This document shows positions 48,845 to 61,599 of a stretch of DNA of 64,000 bases, piece after piece. Source of the stretch: Actinostola sp. cb2023 (taxonomy: Eukaryota; Cnidaria; Anthozoa; Actiniaria; Actinostolidae); assembly GCA_033675265.1 (NCBI GenBank), contig JAUJYZ010000427.1, positions 97,861-161,860 on the forward strand. Direction: 5' to 3'. Made by a program: the position numbers and the translations under genes. Below the pieces are notes generated by a model that made no database searches, was not told where the DNA came from, and worked only from the letters and a program-made list of their open reading frames with translations. Within the stretch, counting starts at the first letter, position 1. Each line of letters begins with the position of its first letter.

Positions 48845-51800
48845 TCAGTCTTTTTCACAATTGTTTGGCATTTTACAAACAAAACTTCCTTTGTTAGAAT
48901 CTACTCTAAGGAGTTTTCTGAATATATAATTGATTGGAACAGCAATTTGTCTGTAAAATCAAAATAATAAAACAGAATTAGTCATGCTGACAATTGATAC
49001 ACAATATACCCATATAATATACACCCAACTTGCAGTAAGGTAGAAATTCTGAGATTGTGTAGGATTTATTGAAATATATTTCTCATACTCATTAATTATT
49101 CATGAGGTAACCAGCCAATCAAATGCGCAGAATAACACCACGTGATGCGCTTTAAGGGAAAGCACTGGCAAGAGTAACTCAAAATTTTGCCAGTAACTGG
49201 AAAAAAAGATTTCCAGTCACTGGTAGTTCAAAACTAAAATAAACAAATGGTCTAACACTAAAATGGTATTTTACCTGTTTGTTTCCATAATTGGAATAAT
49301 ATGGTCGCTGATTTCGTTTTTGTTGATTGTTGGCATAACAACATCATGATTGCGCTCCAACAGTCTCACCACAGCATAATAGTGTGCCTCTTGATTGCAT
49401 GTACATTCCAGTTGCAAAGTGCAGGAGGCATTTCTGCAGGGTTCACAGACTTTAAAAAATCTTATAATGGAAGCAAACCCTGAAAAGCTGGATGACTTAA
49501 GATGTACAGTGTAGTTGTTTCGCACAGTGACTTTTTTATAAACCTCACTGTGATAGGTGGTTGTGTTTACCAGACATCGCTTGAATGTCCAGTAATCTTC
49601 ACCCTATGGGTCCATGAGCTTTAATGACTTGAAACAAATCTGAATTTGGCATGGGATTGCAACACTTCTTTCCTTTTTCTAGAGCACCAACAACATAAAT
49701 GTTGTTACTGATGGCTTCTGTTCTTTTGCTGAAAAATACAGTTATATAGATCTATATATATATAAATAAAATAACAACCAACTTTATATACAGTACATGT
49801 ACAGAGGGTAGAAGCACATAATTAACATCAATTTGGCTGAAAAACATACATCCTTTTTTTGTAAAGAACTGTAATATATGTACATGTATACAGAGTCAGA
49901 CTGTACAGTACAATATATTTCAACAAAATAACTGAAATCCAATGTATTAATTGTTAGTGTATTTGGTGTATAGCTTTCCAAAAAGTTGGAAAACTAATAC
50001 TACAATACATAGATTGATTTTCTTACCAGCAATGTGATCTATTTGTCAAGTCATCAAAAAGCCTTTTCACTTGTTCTGACTCAACTGCCCTGGCAGCGAC
50101 CTCTGGTATTTTTTGCAGAATGGAAACTGACTGAATAATCTATTAAGATATACACATATATTTATTAACATAATGTATACTATATACAGTGCACATTAAA
50201 ACATATTTGTACCTGACCAGGAATATTTTGTGACCCATGAAACAGATCTTTAAGATCACCATTGTAATCTTCAAAAGGGAAGCAACTGTGAGCCCAAAGA
50301 GGTCCCAATTGTTGTACATTGTCAGCAAGATGAAGAAGCTGATGAAAATTATATGTTTGAAAGCGTTCTCCTGTGAAAATATAAAGTAGGCAGAGAATTG
50401 AATCTAAAAATAAAATTTAAAATATTGATGGATTACAATGTAATTTACCATATAATCCTGAGGCTTGTGCACAGTAGAGCTTTAAATACAAGGATGCCTG
50501 CTGAAGATTAACTGGTGTAATAGAACTCTTCAGTAGTCGAAATATTGCCCCGACTAGCAGATTGTAGTGGTTTAGATATTCCTCTGGAAGCCTTCCCATT
50601 AATAGTGGAACAGAATAATACAGAAGAAATGCTCTCTTTTCTGATGCTGTCAAAAACATTGATAAAAAGGCTGACTTCATTAAAGTTACATGTACTTCAT
50701 GTGTCGAATAATCATTTTCATTTGTTTATTCTATTTCAATTGTGTATCAAATTAAAAAACAAAAACATACAGTGGTCATCTATAGTTCCTGTAAGCAGAC
50801 TAAAAGACCTAATACACTATACAGTTATTGCTCTAATTAAGTTACCTTTCCAATCATGCCAATCTGACATTTTTCTTGGTTTACGAGTAATTTCAGATGT
50901 CGGTTTCACTTGTAGGATCTCCACATCAATCTCTTGCAATTGTTTCCCAATGTGACATGGGAAAATAGAATTATCTCCAACACCAAACCATTTGTTAAAG
51001 TGTTGCTCAATAACACCCTCACATATACAGTGCATATAATCAACTGCTGTACCCTTAACAATGTCAAAGAGAGGCAAAGAAAATGCCCAAGAAAGCCCCA
51101 ACAACCCCTTGACACTGTACTGGAATACAAAAAGAGAAATCAATGTAGTGAGTACACAGGATAAAAAGTGGCATATACCGTACATCACTTATGAAATGTA
51201 GATGGTATTGCGGTACTAACAAATTTTCACAGAACTGGACATGTTAATGGTTATTTTCCCCTAGTTTTTATATAACAATAATCGTTCAGTGTTAGGAAAT
51301 GGAGCTGCTTTGACTTGGCCGACTGTCAGCAAACAGATACAAATTATTGTACCATTCGCACAATCTGCTAATAAGCACCTCCTTGACAGTAGTGCATTAG
51401 CTTGACCAAGCTCAGTAGTCTCCCCTTATTAAACACTACTTGTGGATCAATACAATGTACTATTCATGCAGTCCCATTAAAACAAAAATATCTGCAAGTG
51501 ATGCTTCATAAGTACATGTCAAAAGTACCATTGCTAAACCATTAATAAGTTATTATTATTATTATTACCTTTGACATGCCACTTTCTTGGTTGCTTATTG
51601 ACATCAGTGCATTGTTTTTTTCATTTCTTGATGAGTGCGGACTCGTGCATGCCCTGACAAATTATTGCTGTCATTGTTAAAAGGATATATATGTGATTGT
51701 CTCTTTTTGCCTTCTTCTCCTCCAATCACCAACTGCTCACCAGGTTCCTCACATTTCCCACAGCCATAATACCCATTGAACTGTTTCATTGACATCCATA

Positions 51801-54800
51801 TTGCTCTGGCTGGAGCATCCACAGTCATGTCAAGAAGAATAGCTCTATAGGTTTTCTGCACTTCTGACTGAATAGAAATTCCTGTGACATTAAAACATTT
51901 TCAACTCAAAAATGCTGTATTAGATGTACACATTTGTTTTAATTTTTTTTACAATTTTTTTGAAAATATACTTGTTTAAAAAAAATTGTTTAAAAAATTA
52001 TACTGTGTAGTATATAAATTATCATACTGATATCACATTGTTGTTGAAATTGCTATATTTAAATTATTACAGCCTTTTGCAAAAATTCTGTCGCGACCAA
52101 GTATATCAGTATATCACTATATCACTATATACCCGAAGATTTATACTATCAAATGAATGTGAAAATAACGTTTGTGTGTAGATTGTATCGTATTCATGAC
52201 TCTCCAATCCACGCTTGTACAGTCAACCATCTTGAAATGCGTGTACGGGTACCGTTCGGGCATGCGGGACTCAAACGGGTATATAGTGATATACTGACAT
52301 ACTTATATACTTGGTCGCGACAGAATTTTTGCAAAAGGCTGTATACAAAGAAAAAATTGTATATACATATGTACCGGTAAGCTTAAATCATCATATTTAG
52401 CTTTTTTTTATACAATTAATAATAATAATTATTATTATTATTATTATTTATAAAGCGCTTATACAAATCGGTTCTAAGCGCTGATTACAATAAAAAGTAA
52501 AATATGAAAAAATATAGATAAAATATAGATAATGGTATTTTATGATAATGTTATTCCATTCTTTTTAATTTATGGTCTTAGTCTGCTCGTCTGAAAACCA
52601 AGTCCATTGATGACAACAACCATGTTTATGATTAAATAAATAATAATTGTACCTTCTGTGAAAAGTTTCCTCACTGATAACGAAAATGGTCTAAAGAAAG
52701 TGGGAAAGTGTGGTTTTCCCTTGCCAAACCAGAGACCAGCAAATAAACGGTTTCGTCTGCTAAATCTACAAAAACAGCTAGAGTTAACAAAATGTAACAT
52801 TTATGTACATTGTATGCATTCAGATTACAATACATGTATGCAGCCAATATTTGTCCCTTAATTAACTACATGTATTATTATTGACACCAAAAACTGACCC
52901 GGGGTGTGAAGATGTTAATGAGATTTGACTGTACATTAATAAACCTGTGAAATACACTTTAGCATTGAAAAATACATTGAATTGAATTGAATTGCTCTAA
53001 TTATTTTGTTTTCTATTAGTACACTTTGTTTATAACATGTACGTTATACTGGGACTAATTTATTAAATTACCTTTCCCACGGTGGCAACTCATTTATTAC
53101 CAAATAAATAGGCCAAACACTAGCTCCAGAGGAACGAACAACAGAAACACCATCTGTATTTCCTAGAAATGACAAGTTGTCAGGGCTTGAAAGAAAACCT
53201 CCATTTTGAAAATGCCTTTTATACAATTCACCATCATAAACATCTTCAATGGCTTCTGCATTTTCTTTTTCTCTGGAGAAACGATATCTAAGCTTTTGCT
53301 GCAGTTCTGGTCCTATAGTGAAAGCAAATATAAATTATCTTTGTTGTCCTTTTCAATTGATTAGACAAACTCTGCAAATCCCCTAGATCCAGAACAATTA
53401 GCAAACAATATTAATTATAAATAGCTCTAAAGTACTAAAATAATTTTATGTTATAGAGTGCAAACAATAAAAGCGTGAAATAATTAATATTGTTAGCAAC
53501 ATAATTCTTCTGGATCTAGGGGTTCGCAGAGTTTAGTAGCTCTATTCTTAGTTACAATGTAATAACTAACTATATGTACATGCGTGTACATGTATAGAGC
53601 ACAAAAAGAATTATTGTAAATATACCTATAACATCTACAATAAATTATTACTTACTAGAGAGCAAATCTTGTAGCTGAGTTTCTATAGGAAGCTCAATAA
53701 AGAAATAATTCTTAGAAAGAGGTTTGTTGCACACGATACAGCAATCACTTTGATCAGGCTCATTCGTTCCATTATATACTTGGCATTGTTTTTCTGGACA
53801 GTAATAATGTTTAACAATTGGAGTTTTAAGAGAACGAACAAATAACTGGAAATCCTTTAGGCTCTTGAGGTTATTTGTGTTTTCTGGACAATGTAAAGAC
53901 AAAAGACGCAACAAGTCCTCTGTAGCCACACCAGACAGCTTGTGTCGGACACAGAATGACATAATTAGAAGCATACTTTCTTGACAACTTATATTTGATC
54001 CTGGGTAAAGTGCACTTGGTTTACCAGTAGCTTCATATCCAGGCCCAGGGGCATTCAGGTCTTCGAGGTTGTATGCGTCGATTTCATCAAGTCCATTCAT
54101 AAACAGTTCATCCTCATGTACATTTACAAGATCAGGTTCTGAATTATCGAAGTCTTCATTTTCACATCCTATTTCACTGCTCTGTACATTTTGCAACCAG
54201 TCTGGTAGTGTCAACTGTCCTTCCCATTCAAGACAGTTACTATCAGAAATCTTTTGGTTCCTTATTGCATGTTTTACAGGTGTACTTGTACTAGTAATAC
54301 ATGTAGGTGATGCGATCACATAACTCAAATTCTCATGGCCATCTGCAGTAGTACTACTATCATCTTCGTTTTCAAATGAAATTTCGATATGTTCTTCAGA
54401 GTTTCCCGAATTCGAGTGTTTGGAGACAGGTGATGTTTCCACAAGACATGATGATGTCGATGATGTACTTCTTTCACCTAACGGTAATATGTGTAGTAAA
54501 ATTTTAAAAGGATTATACAAAGTAATTATGTACGCCATGCCGCTGTACATATATACCCTGGAATCCAAAGACAACTGAGAAGCAACACTTACTTTGAATA
54601 TCAGGGTATATACTTACATGTAAGCTAAACGAGTTCAAGTGTAAACATACATACATGTACATGCATGAAACATGCATGCATCAATCGGACCGGCCTCGCT
54701 TTTGATTAAGAACTTGATCATTACTGATGCTATATGGCTGCAACAGCGTCAGTTCTCAATAAACACTATGTCAATGTAATTTGGATTGAAATGATTCAAG

Positions 54801-55285
54801 ATTTCGAACAAATAGTTCCTAAATCGTCCAGTATAATTCACGTTCAAGCCATGATGCACGTTTACACTTGGTCGCCATTTTGTCGTACTGTCACTAGTTC
54901 CCAGTCCCTAAAACAGAATCCACGGCTACAAAGGACACAGCACTCAGAAACGTGACAATGCACGAAATTCTCTAAAAAAAATACCAATGTTAACTTGATT
55001 AACTCCTTGTTCCATACCTGTTGAAGTGTCTGAGCTATCCATACAAATAATCTCTAAGCTATCATGAAATGAAAACTTATCGGGCCTCAGCTCTCCAAAG
55101 TTTGAATAATCAAGGTCAACTTCATCAAAAGAAGCGCGAAGACAGTCTGCTTCAAGTAATTCCGAATGTTCAGGAACACAATCATCAAAAAAGTTATCAA
55201 TCTTAAAAACATGAGAGTTATGAACAAACGCATCGTCTGTACCGAGTCGATTTTTCTTTCTACGTTTTCTCGATTTGGAATTCAT
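48845..55285 (-). CDS. CACTA/EnSpm-type transposase, 11 exons
   Basis: Exons in order: 55018-55285, 53656-54477, 53072-53312, 52653-52765, 51569-51881, 50846-51119, 50449-50646, 50213-50370, 50027-50139, 49275-49728 and 48845-48950. All phases agree, giving about 1,018 residues. Features: a basic N-terminus (SKSRKRRKKNR), a long acidic part, the RHKL...LLSLHCP block with Cys pairs, NTDGVSVVRSSGASVWPIYL, LLDMTVDAPARA, QFNGYYGCGKCEEPGE, DYMHCICEGVIEQHF, a C-terminal YHSEVYKKVTVRNNYTV region and a VCKMPNNCEKD end. These fit the Transposase_21/tnp2 family; a KDZ relative is an alternative. Frame breaks exist in exon 5 (A7 run at 51615-51621) and exon 10 (CCC at 49602-49604). Otherwise the gene looks complete. 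Confidence 0.82.
52070..52341. mobile_element. Mariner-type MITE in a transposase intron
   Basis: Inverted ends of about 65 bp start CAGCCTTTTGCAAAAATTCT, with TA on both sides (52068-52069 and 52342-52343). It lies in the intron between exons 4 and 5 of the transposase gene, so it inserted after the large element. Confidence 0.88.
53363..53537. mobile_element. Short foldback in a transposase intron
   Basis: Arms share 'tcccctagatccagaa' and 'aatattaatta' inverted, in the intron between exons 2 and 3. Non-coding, about 175 bp. Confidence 0.75.
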
Positions 55286-55631
55286 TCAAAGTCGAAGATT
55301 TGAGTTGCTGCTGTTCTCCCGCCAAATGAACTCTTTTGAAGATACGATCCGATACCGAATATCAATAACATATCATGACTGACAACCTCTTTTCAAAAGG
55401 ATATCTTCCAATCACATCGATTTGCCACAGAGCGCGAAAATACTTATCCAATCAACTCCATGCATTTCTGATAGTTTGATTGGTTAAACCATACTACAAG
55501 CGCGCACTGTTTGAACAGCCGAGATCGAGAGCGGAAAACCGCACCATCCCACTTTATCTGACTCTGTGTGTAGGTGATTGCAAGATTTTTACTTAAATTC
55601 AAGAACTCTTTATACTTTATAATATTTTAAC
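55286..55631. promoter_or_regulatory. Divergent intergenic region, possible shared promoter
   Basis: Only 346 bp separate the start codons of the transposase gene (minus) and the BEN-like gene (plus). Both transcripts must start here, so a bidirectional promoter is inferred. Inverted words 'ttgattggttaa' / 'ccaatcaa' style motifs occur around 55410-55490, including an ATTGG core; no TATA box can be assigned with confidence. Confidence 0.5.
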
Positions 55632-58600
55632 ATGGCTACTCCTAAATTCGTATTGGTGCACTGGCTTAGCGACCCAAAACCAGATTGTTGGCAAGTTATC
55701 CAGACTTCTTGCATAAAGGCTAAGGAAGTCGAAGTTGGGAATACCTACGACACTGAATGGGATCCCAAGGAAGAAACATCGCCCGCAACGATTCTAAAGT
55801 TAGGAGGTAAGCGACTACATGATGAGTAGCAATTGAGAATGCTATATATGTCACAGTGTATTTTCGATATTAAAGTTTTAAAGTATTTTATAAATATATA
55901 GCCATTCAGTATGCATCCATTTAGCGAGTGTTTGAATTCGAGCGCCATGACCCGCGTAACTATCATACCTATAATAATTGTGGCTTTCTTATCATGTTGT
56001 TTCATCCGGAATCGGTACCATTCAAAGCATTTCCTCGCTTGAAAAATAAATAAGTATAGGTTTCTTAAAACATTTGATAAGAAAAATTAGTGATAAGAAC
56101 TGGACGTTTCGACGACCGCATGTCATCATTATCAACAGAGAATGAAGTATTTCTTTACAGTAACTTAACAAACTTAACTTTCATAATGATCACTAATTCA
56201 GTACTCTTCATTCATCATCATGAAATACAACTTAATTTCTATATCAATGGCTTTACGGACAAAGTTTGAAAGTATCGTTTGTAGCCGATAGTTTAAACAT
56301 TGAGGTATAGTTCACCGTATACGTAGATTGGATTCTTTCCAATAGTTTTTATATACCATATATATGTGGCCGGTATTTTTGGTATGTTGGGTAGACCCCA
56401 AAAAGATAAATACATGTCAATCAAAACTATAAAATAACCGGATCTGTCTTTTACTGAATAGAAAATTACAAAAGTGATGTTATCCTAAATAAACATGCAG
56501 CTCCATTGTAGCACTATAGTAAAATTTTAATTAAAGATAATGCTTTGATCTTGATCTCTTTTGAAATCGATGTTTGCTTAGCTATAAGCTGTTCTCGCGT
56601 CCTTGATATACAAATAATTGAAAACCATTCATGTAACAACAATCTTTTTATACAGATAGCAAGGCCTACTTAAAGCAGATTCGACTACACGAATATGTAG
56701 AGCCGTGGAAGCAGACACCCATTGGCGAAAAACGGAAGCATGCGCCAAAAAAGCTTCCTGACGATTTCATAACAGAAAGTAAGTTGCCTCTCATGCTTAC
56801 TATGTTCAATTCGCGCATGCGCATATATTCGCGCGCTTTTTACTGATCCATTTCAATGAACACGTGTATTTTAACTCATCTGTCTCAGGTCAGCAACAAG
56901 AAAATGACGATAGGGATGATACGGATAGCATGCCAATCCAGAAAAAGAAGAAAACTTTAAAAAAAAACAGACAAAATAAATAAAAAAGCCATGGAATTGG
57001 AAATGTTGAAGAAAGCTAATGAGGTTAGCACCTCAAAAATTCTTGAAGAGGATGAAACCGCCAGCACTAGCGGAATAAATACTCCCCCATTGCCTTCAAT
57101 CGCCGAAGCACGACAGAGAGTGGCAGACAAGAAAAGGCCGGCTCATGCAGAATTTGGTGGCAAATGCCCCAAAGACGTGCATGTAGCCTGCAATGAACGA
57201 ATTGCTGCTCTAGAGGCGGAGGTTGACAAATTAAGAAGTCAGTTGGAAGTCGAGCATAAAAACGGTGTGTATATCAGTAATCAACATATCAATCATCTGT
57301 ATTGCTACGGTATTATTGAGAGTGTCGTTGAACGACTGAAACAGTTAAAGTTCAAGAGTATAGTTCGGTGGAGAAATACATTTTCCACGAGTGTGATGCG
57401 CGTTTTACAAACATCAAAGTATACAATTCATGTGTTCGTTTTGAGACTTTGTAAACCGTGTGACGTCATATTGATTGAAGTCAAGAGACCATGACCTAGT
57501 TCATGGTCTCTTGCTGAAGTGTACATGTACTGAATTACATATAGATCGAACAGAGTTCATCCCAAAGAAAACATATTTTATAATAACTCTCATATGATTT
57601 CAAATGTATGATATATTTTATGCATATTTTTCGCTATTTCAGGAGCCGGGAAGGATGTGCATAGGAGTACCTCGTCAGCTGTGGCACTGCCTGAGGATGT
57701 GCCACAATATGGGAAAATCTCAAGAACCATTGGGATGGCACTAGGTGTAAGTACAATGAAACATCAATACAACATTAGAGAAAGAAGATCCGTTAATACG
57801 CACTATCGTTGCTGAGTGCAGTGGTTAAGAGGTCACATGACCCTACCCCTCTTAAATTGAACATAAATCAGTTGAATTTGAATTGTCAAAATTAATTCCA
57901 GAAAGGAAAAGAGCAGCTCAAAATGAGTAAAAGGTTGGCGAAGTTTCAGCTCATAATGTCCGACTGACACCGGAGAAATGAAATTAAAAATAAAATCGCA
58001 AATTTTATTAGGATTCGAAGAGCTTGCAATCCAGCACATTTAATGCATTTTCCAAACAAAATCTTAGAAAACGCTCAATTTCATTTTTAATGTCATTTCT
58101 TCTGTGTTGTTAGACATGGGCTGAAACGTGGCCCTTTTACTTTCTAGCTGCTCTTTTCATTTTTGGAGTTCATTTTGACACTGCTGGTCGGGTCGTATGA
58201 CCTCTTTTAAATCCAGTTATTGGCCTGTATACGAACTAATTAAAAAAACGTCGTAGTTGTTGCATTTTGCATTCCCAGACCGAAGTGCATTATGGACTGA
58301 TCAATACACGTGTTCATTTGTTTGTGGGTTTTGGAACACCAAGAAGAAAACACACATCCATTGCCATGCATAATGCATTTCGGTCTGGGAATGCAAAATA
58401 CAATATGCAACAAAACCTAGCTAGATAACGTTTTTAATTTTGAATTAGCTGACTATACTAGACCTCATTTTAACTAAACTACTAGGAAATAATAAAGTAA
58501 ATTTATTTTTATTTTTAGTGGAAAGAAGTAAGTCCAGGAATCTGGATCGACAACATGGCGCTGAATGCCTCGTTAAAAAGTTCCACCACGAAAACACAGT

Positions 58601-59131
58601 TCGCCAGACATTTGCTCGATAAGTTTTTCCCTCAGACTCTGAGGGGAAGTCGTCTGCAGGATTTGGACAAAGACATTGTTGAGGCGATAGTAGGTGAGTC
58701 GATACTGCATGATCCTGACCGCAGTTAAGATTACGATGGGAAAAACGTTCAATCACTGACAGTTTTACTATTCAATGCAGAGATCTTTCTCTGATGTCCA
58801 AATTTAAAGTCCAAGAAGGGAGACCCGAGGAAACCAGAGGGTCGATAAAACAGTCACTGCGTCGCAAATGTAATCAATACATTTTCATGCAGAAAAACCC
58901 GAGCTATTTTAAAGGTAATTTAATTACTTAGATTACTATGACGTGAGTATATAGCATACTTAATTATTAGCAGTTCATTTGTACGTACGTATTGATTGCT
59001 TTTAAACTTTAATTGCAGATAAACAGCAGGTTCGCCGGTCAGTAAAAAAAAGGTCTGCTCAGGAACAAGCGACTGCACCTCAAGGACCTCAAGAGGTTCA
59101 AGACCAAGTGTCAAGCGAAGACGATGAATAA
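55632..59131 (+). CDS. BEN-domain-like protein of the large transposon, seven exons
   Basis: Exons: 55632-55806, 56656-56778, 56889-57264, 57643-57746, 58519-58693, 58783-58914 and 59019-59131, in matching phase, giving 398 residues once one extra base is discounted. The N-terminus (MATPKFVLVHWLSD...) resembles the short N-terminal module seen in BEN proteins. Then come a basic KKKK region, a coiled-coil-like ERIAALEAEVDKLRSQLE segment (about 200-218) and a C-terminal BEN-like domain (about 265-355: TKTQFARHLLDKFFP, LDKDIVEAIV, SIKQSLRRKC). BEN domains bind DNA or chromatin. An A9 run at 56959-56967 breaks the frame in exon 3. Its role in the transposon is inferred only: end recognition or target choice are options. 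It could be a host gene caught between the ends. Confidence 0.72.
56103..56143 (-). ncRNA. Hammerhead-like hairpin, copy 4
   Basis: On the minus strand, GATAAT is followed by a 6-bp stem (GATGAC with GTCGTC, one G-U pair) and GAAACGTCCAG. The 3' side is the same as in copy 3; the 5' core is less well kept. It lies in intron 1 of the BEN-like gene. Confidence 0.4.
57482..57513. repeat. Perfect 12-bp stem hairpin
   Basis: 'aagagaccatga' and 'tcatggtctctt' enclose a 6-base loop in intron 3 of the BEN-like gene. Its purpose is unknown. Confidence 0.8.
58257..58413. mobile_element. Short MITE in intron 4 of the BEN-like gene
   Basis: 'tgcattttgcattcccagac' and its complement bound a 155-bp unit with inner complementary 'agtgcattatg' words. 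Non-coding. Confidence 0.8.
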
Positions 59132-59149
59132 ATAAATAATTAATAAATA

Positions 59150-59770
59150 TATTACAACTAAATACACATTAAGTAGGTTGTTCTCAATTTGCTCTACTGT
59201 TCACGTTTACAAATACATATTAAGTAGGACCCATTAGTGCCTGATTAAGTATATAATAGTTGCCAGTTAATTATAGGTTAACTACGAGTTAAATAAAATT
59301 AAGTAGTGTTTAATTATTTTCATTAAGGGCAAGTTAAATACCTCTTAAAAGTACATATTTGATACATGTTAACTACATATTAGATACGTTAATTAAGTAC
59401 ATTTAATGTACTGATTAAATACAGCTTAATACATTTTCAAATACAGATTAAGTATGATGATCAAATACAGATTAAGTATACTTTTGATATGAATTAAGGT
59501 TCTTTTAAGCACATATTAAGTGCACTTTCTTGTTCTTCGCATTAACTACTATTATAAATGCGCATGTTAGCTACAGGTTAAGTATTCAAAGACATGTGAT
59601 TAAGTATGGATTAATTATGTGTTAAATAATATTAAGTAGGAGTTAAGTTTCCTGTTTAAATACCAATAAAATACACGATGCAAGTACAAGTTAAGTAGTG
59701 GTTATGTAGCATTAAAGTATAGCTGTTAAGTACGTATTAAGTAGAAGTTAAGTAGGTTGATTATACAAAA
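59150..59770. repeat. Right subterminal repeat region of the large transposon
   Basis: Dense irregular copies of 'ttaagta', 'gattaagta' and 'aaatacagattaagta' words fill this stretch, in the orientation opposite to the left side. No gene is present. Confidence 0.75.
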
Positions 59771-59800
59771 CTTGTCCCAATTCGGGGGGGGGGGGGTTAC

Positions 59801-61360
59801 GTAGTCATACAGTACCGACGTCCGTCAAACACAGTTCTACAGCTACTTTGGTCATCACTGGTGTAAACCACGGCTGATAATGGTGTATATGGATGCAGTC
59901 TGATATTACAAATCAAGGATCACCAACTACAAGTAAAGTACAGCTTAATTCGTTACAGGTATGTTGATAGGCACACAGACAGCAAGCTCAGCAAAATATG
60001 TGGTGAACTTTTACAGACCGTCACTCAAGACGGACGTTACAAACTGTTTGGATCACGGCCTGATTGCCATATTCTACGATAATGTTGGCTGTATTCTTCC
60101 AAATACACTTGATTATTTTGAAAAGGCATAAATTAATCAAAATGTCACTTCTACATGTGTACCATCTCAATCACGCCTTTGAAAATTATATGACATCAAA
60201 AGGTTTTGGACGGAATAGAAAGTGTAAAACTATGCTTTTGTTTATGGGACACGTATTTGGACACAATTTTAGTATTTTATTTTAGTAATTTCCTTATCAA
60301 TCTCTAAAAATCATTTCAATCATCAACGAACCAGTTAATGAATTACATATATTAAGGAGTGACTGATCCGTTACCCGTCGCGAATATTATTTCAACCTCC
60401 ATTTTTCGAATCGCTCATATTTACCCTAAAAGGTACCCTTTGATAAACTATTTTCAAAAATCATATGAAACCTTGCTGCGATTTTTAGTTTTTTCAGCAA
60501 ATCGTAAAAACGTCAATTTGCATTAAAGTGCGATTTTCCGCTTCATTAAATCTTCTCAAATATGCACAGAATGAAAGCATTGCAAATGTCTTCAAACAAC
60601 TCCGATTTAAGTGAACGGCTCACAACATATAAATAACTCTTCTTGTATAGTATGTATTGTTTATAATTTGTTCAAATCTGTTCAAAATCTGATTTTCCGA
60701 GTCATTTCAATTATACCTCTGAAGAGCTCCAAAACTATTGCTTAATATACGTCATGTTTAACAGTATAAAAAATGTTTCTGGTACACATATTTTTATAGT
60801 TTTATTTCACAGCTACAGAGTGACATCATTAAACATTCACCATGAGCAATGGCATGGTCGAACTCGAATTACTTCCTCATAATAAAATCCATAATCTATT
60901 GCGTGACTTCCGCTCACATGGAGCTCATTTTATTCATGACCTCGGAGATCAACAAACTTCAGTCGGCTTGAAAAAAATTCCAAACCACTTCAGAATCCTG
61001 TAATATTTTTTACTTTGCACATAGTACAAATATCTACAACAGTCAGAAAGCAATTTCATTGGTTGAAAGGTTTTTAAAGGTCACATTCGAGCTGGAAAAC
61101 CCTCTGGTCATCCTATATCGGCTGGCCAGTACATTTCACATTTCAGAATCTCATCGAACCTATTTGTTTTGAAACCCCATTCTGAGCTAGTTAATAAACT
61201 CAATTATAGATTGGGAAACCAAGAGCTGTGCAGTACAATCAATGACTCGCATTTACTCTCTCACGATTCCCAATATCTTTCCTCCGCGTGAGATATAGTG
61301 TCAATTTCAATTGATTTGATGTGAGAATTTTGAAAACAATTTGAGTTTTATACTCAGGAC
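59801..61360. other. No gene seen
   Basis: AT-rich sequence right of the large transposon. Short frames lack domains and splice context. No N-terminal BBOX1 exon was recognised here. Confidence 0.4.
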
Positions 61361-61366
61361 TAATAA

Positions 61367-61562
61367 TTATAATAACTCGACTGGAATGAAGTAGCTACTC
61401 TTTGCTTTGTTGGTGACAATAACCACACCTTCAGCTACTGCATCCACGGGAAATATCAGCTCAACATCGGCTGCCGGCGCTTGTACTGCAGGACGCACCC
61501 AGAGATGACCATCATCAAGTCCAATACAATAAGTATGGGTGCGCCAAATCGGCTCTATAGCC
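61367..61562 (-). CDS. Possible terminal exon, unknown protein
   Basis: A frame of about 65 residues (containing AIEPIWRTHTYCIGLDDGHL and ending PVELL then stop) follows a good acceptor (TGTTTTCACAG). Its composition looks protein-like, but no family is recognised and no upstream exon was found in the window. It could be part of a gene lying to the right on the minus strand. Confidence 0.35.
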
Positions 61563-61599
61563 TGTGAAAACAGCTCTACCACCGCAATCCCATCAAAAC

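Larger units (their letters stand above)
47711..59800. mobile_element. Large two-gene transposon, CACTA/EnSpm-like
   Basis: A 12-kb unit holds a full transposase gene (minus) and a BEN-like gene (plus) back to back, bounded by long regions dense in 'ttaagta' / 'tacttaa' words. The left region reads ACTTAACTTGTACTTG at 47731-47746, and its exact complement lies at 59681-59696, so the two ends are inverted subterminal repeats, a property of CACTA/EnSpm elements. Exact termini are unclear: the left candidate starts CCCCTTAAG at 47711, and the right side ends near a G14 run at about 59785-59798. No CACTA or CACTG end or target duplication could be fixed. Smaller MITEs have inserted into its introns. 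Confidence 0.7.

Noticed and set aside
59785..59798. Poly-G run as the exact right terminus of the large transposon.
   Set aside because: The left candidate end (CCCCTTAAG) matches it only over four bases, so the terminus is left open.
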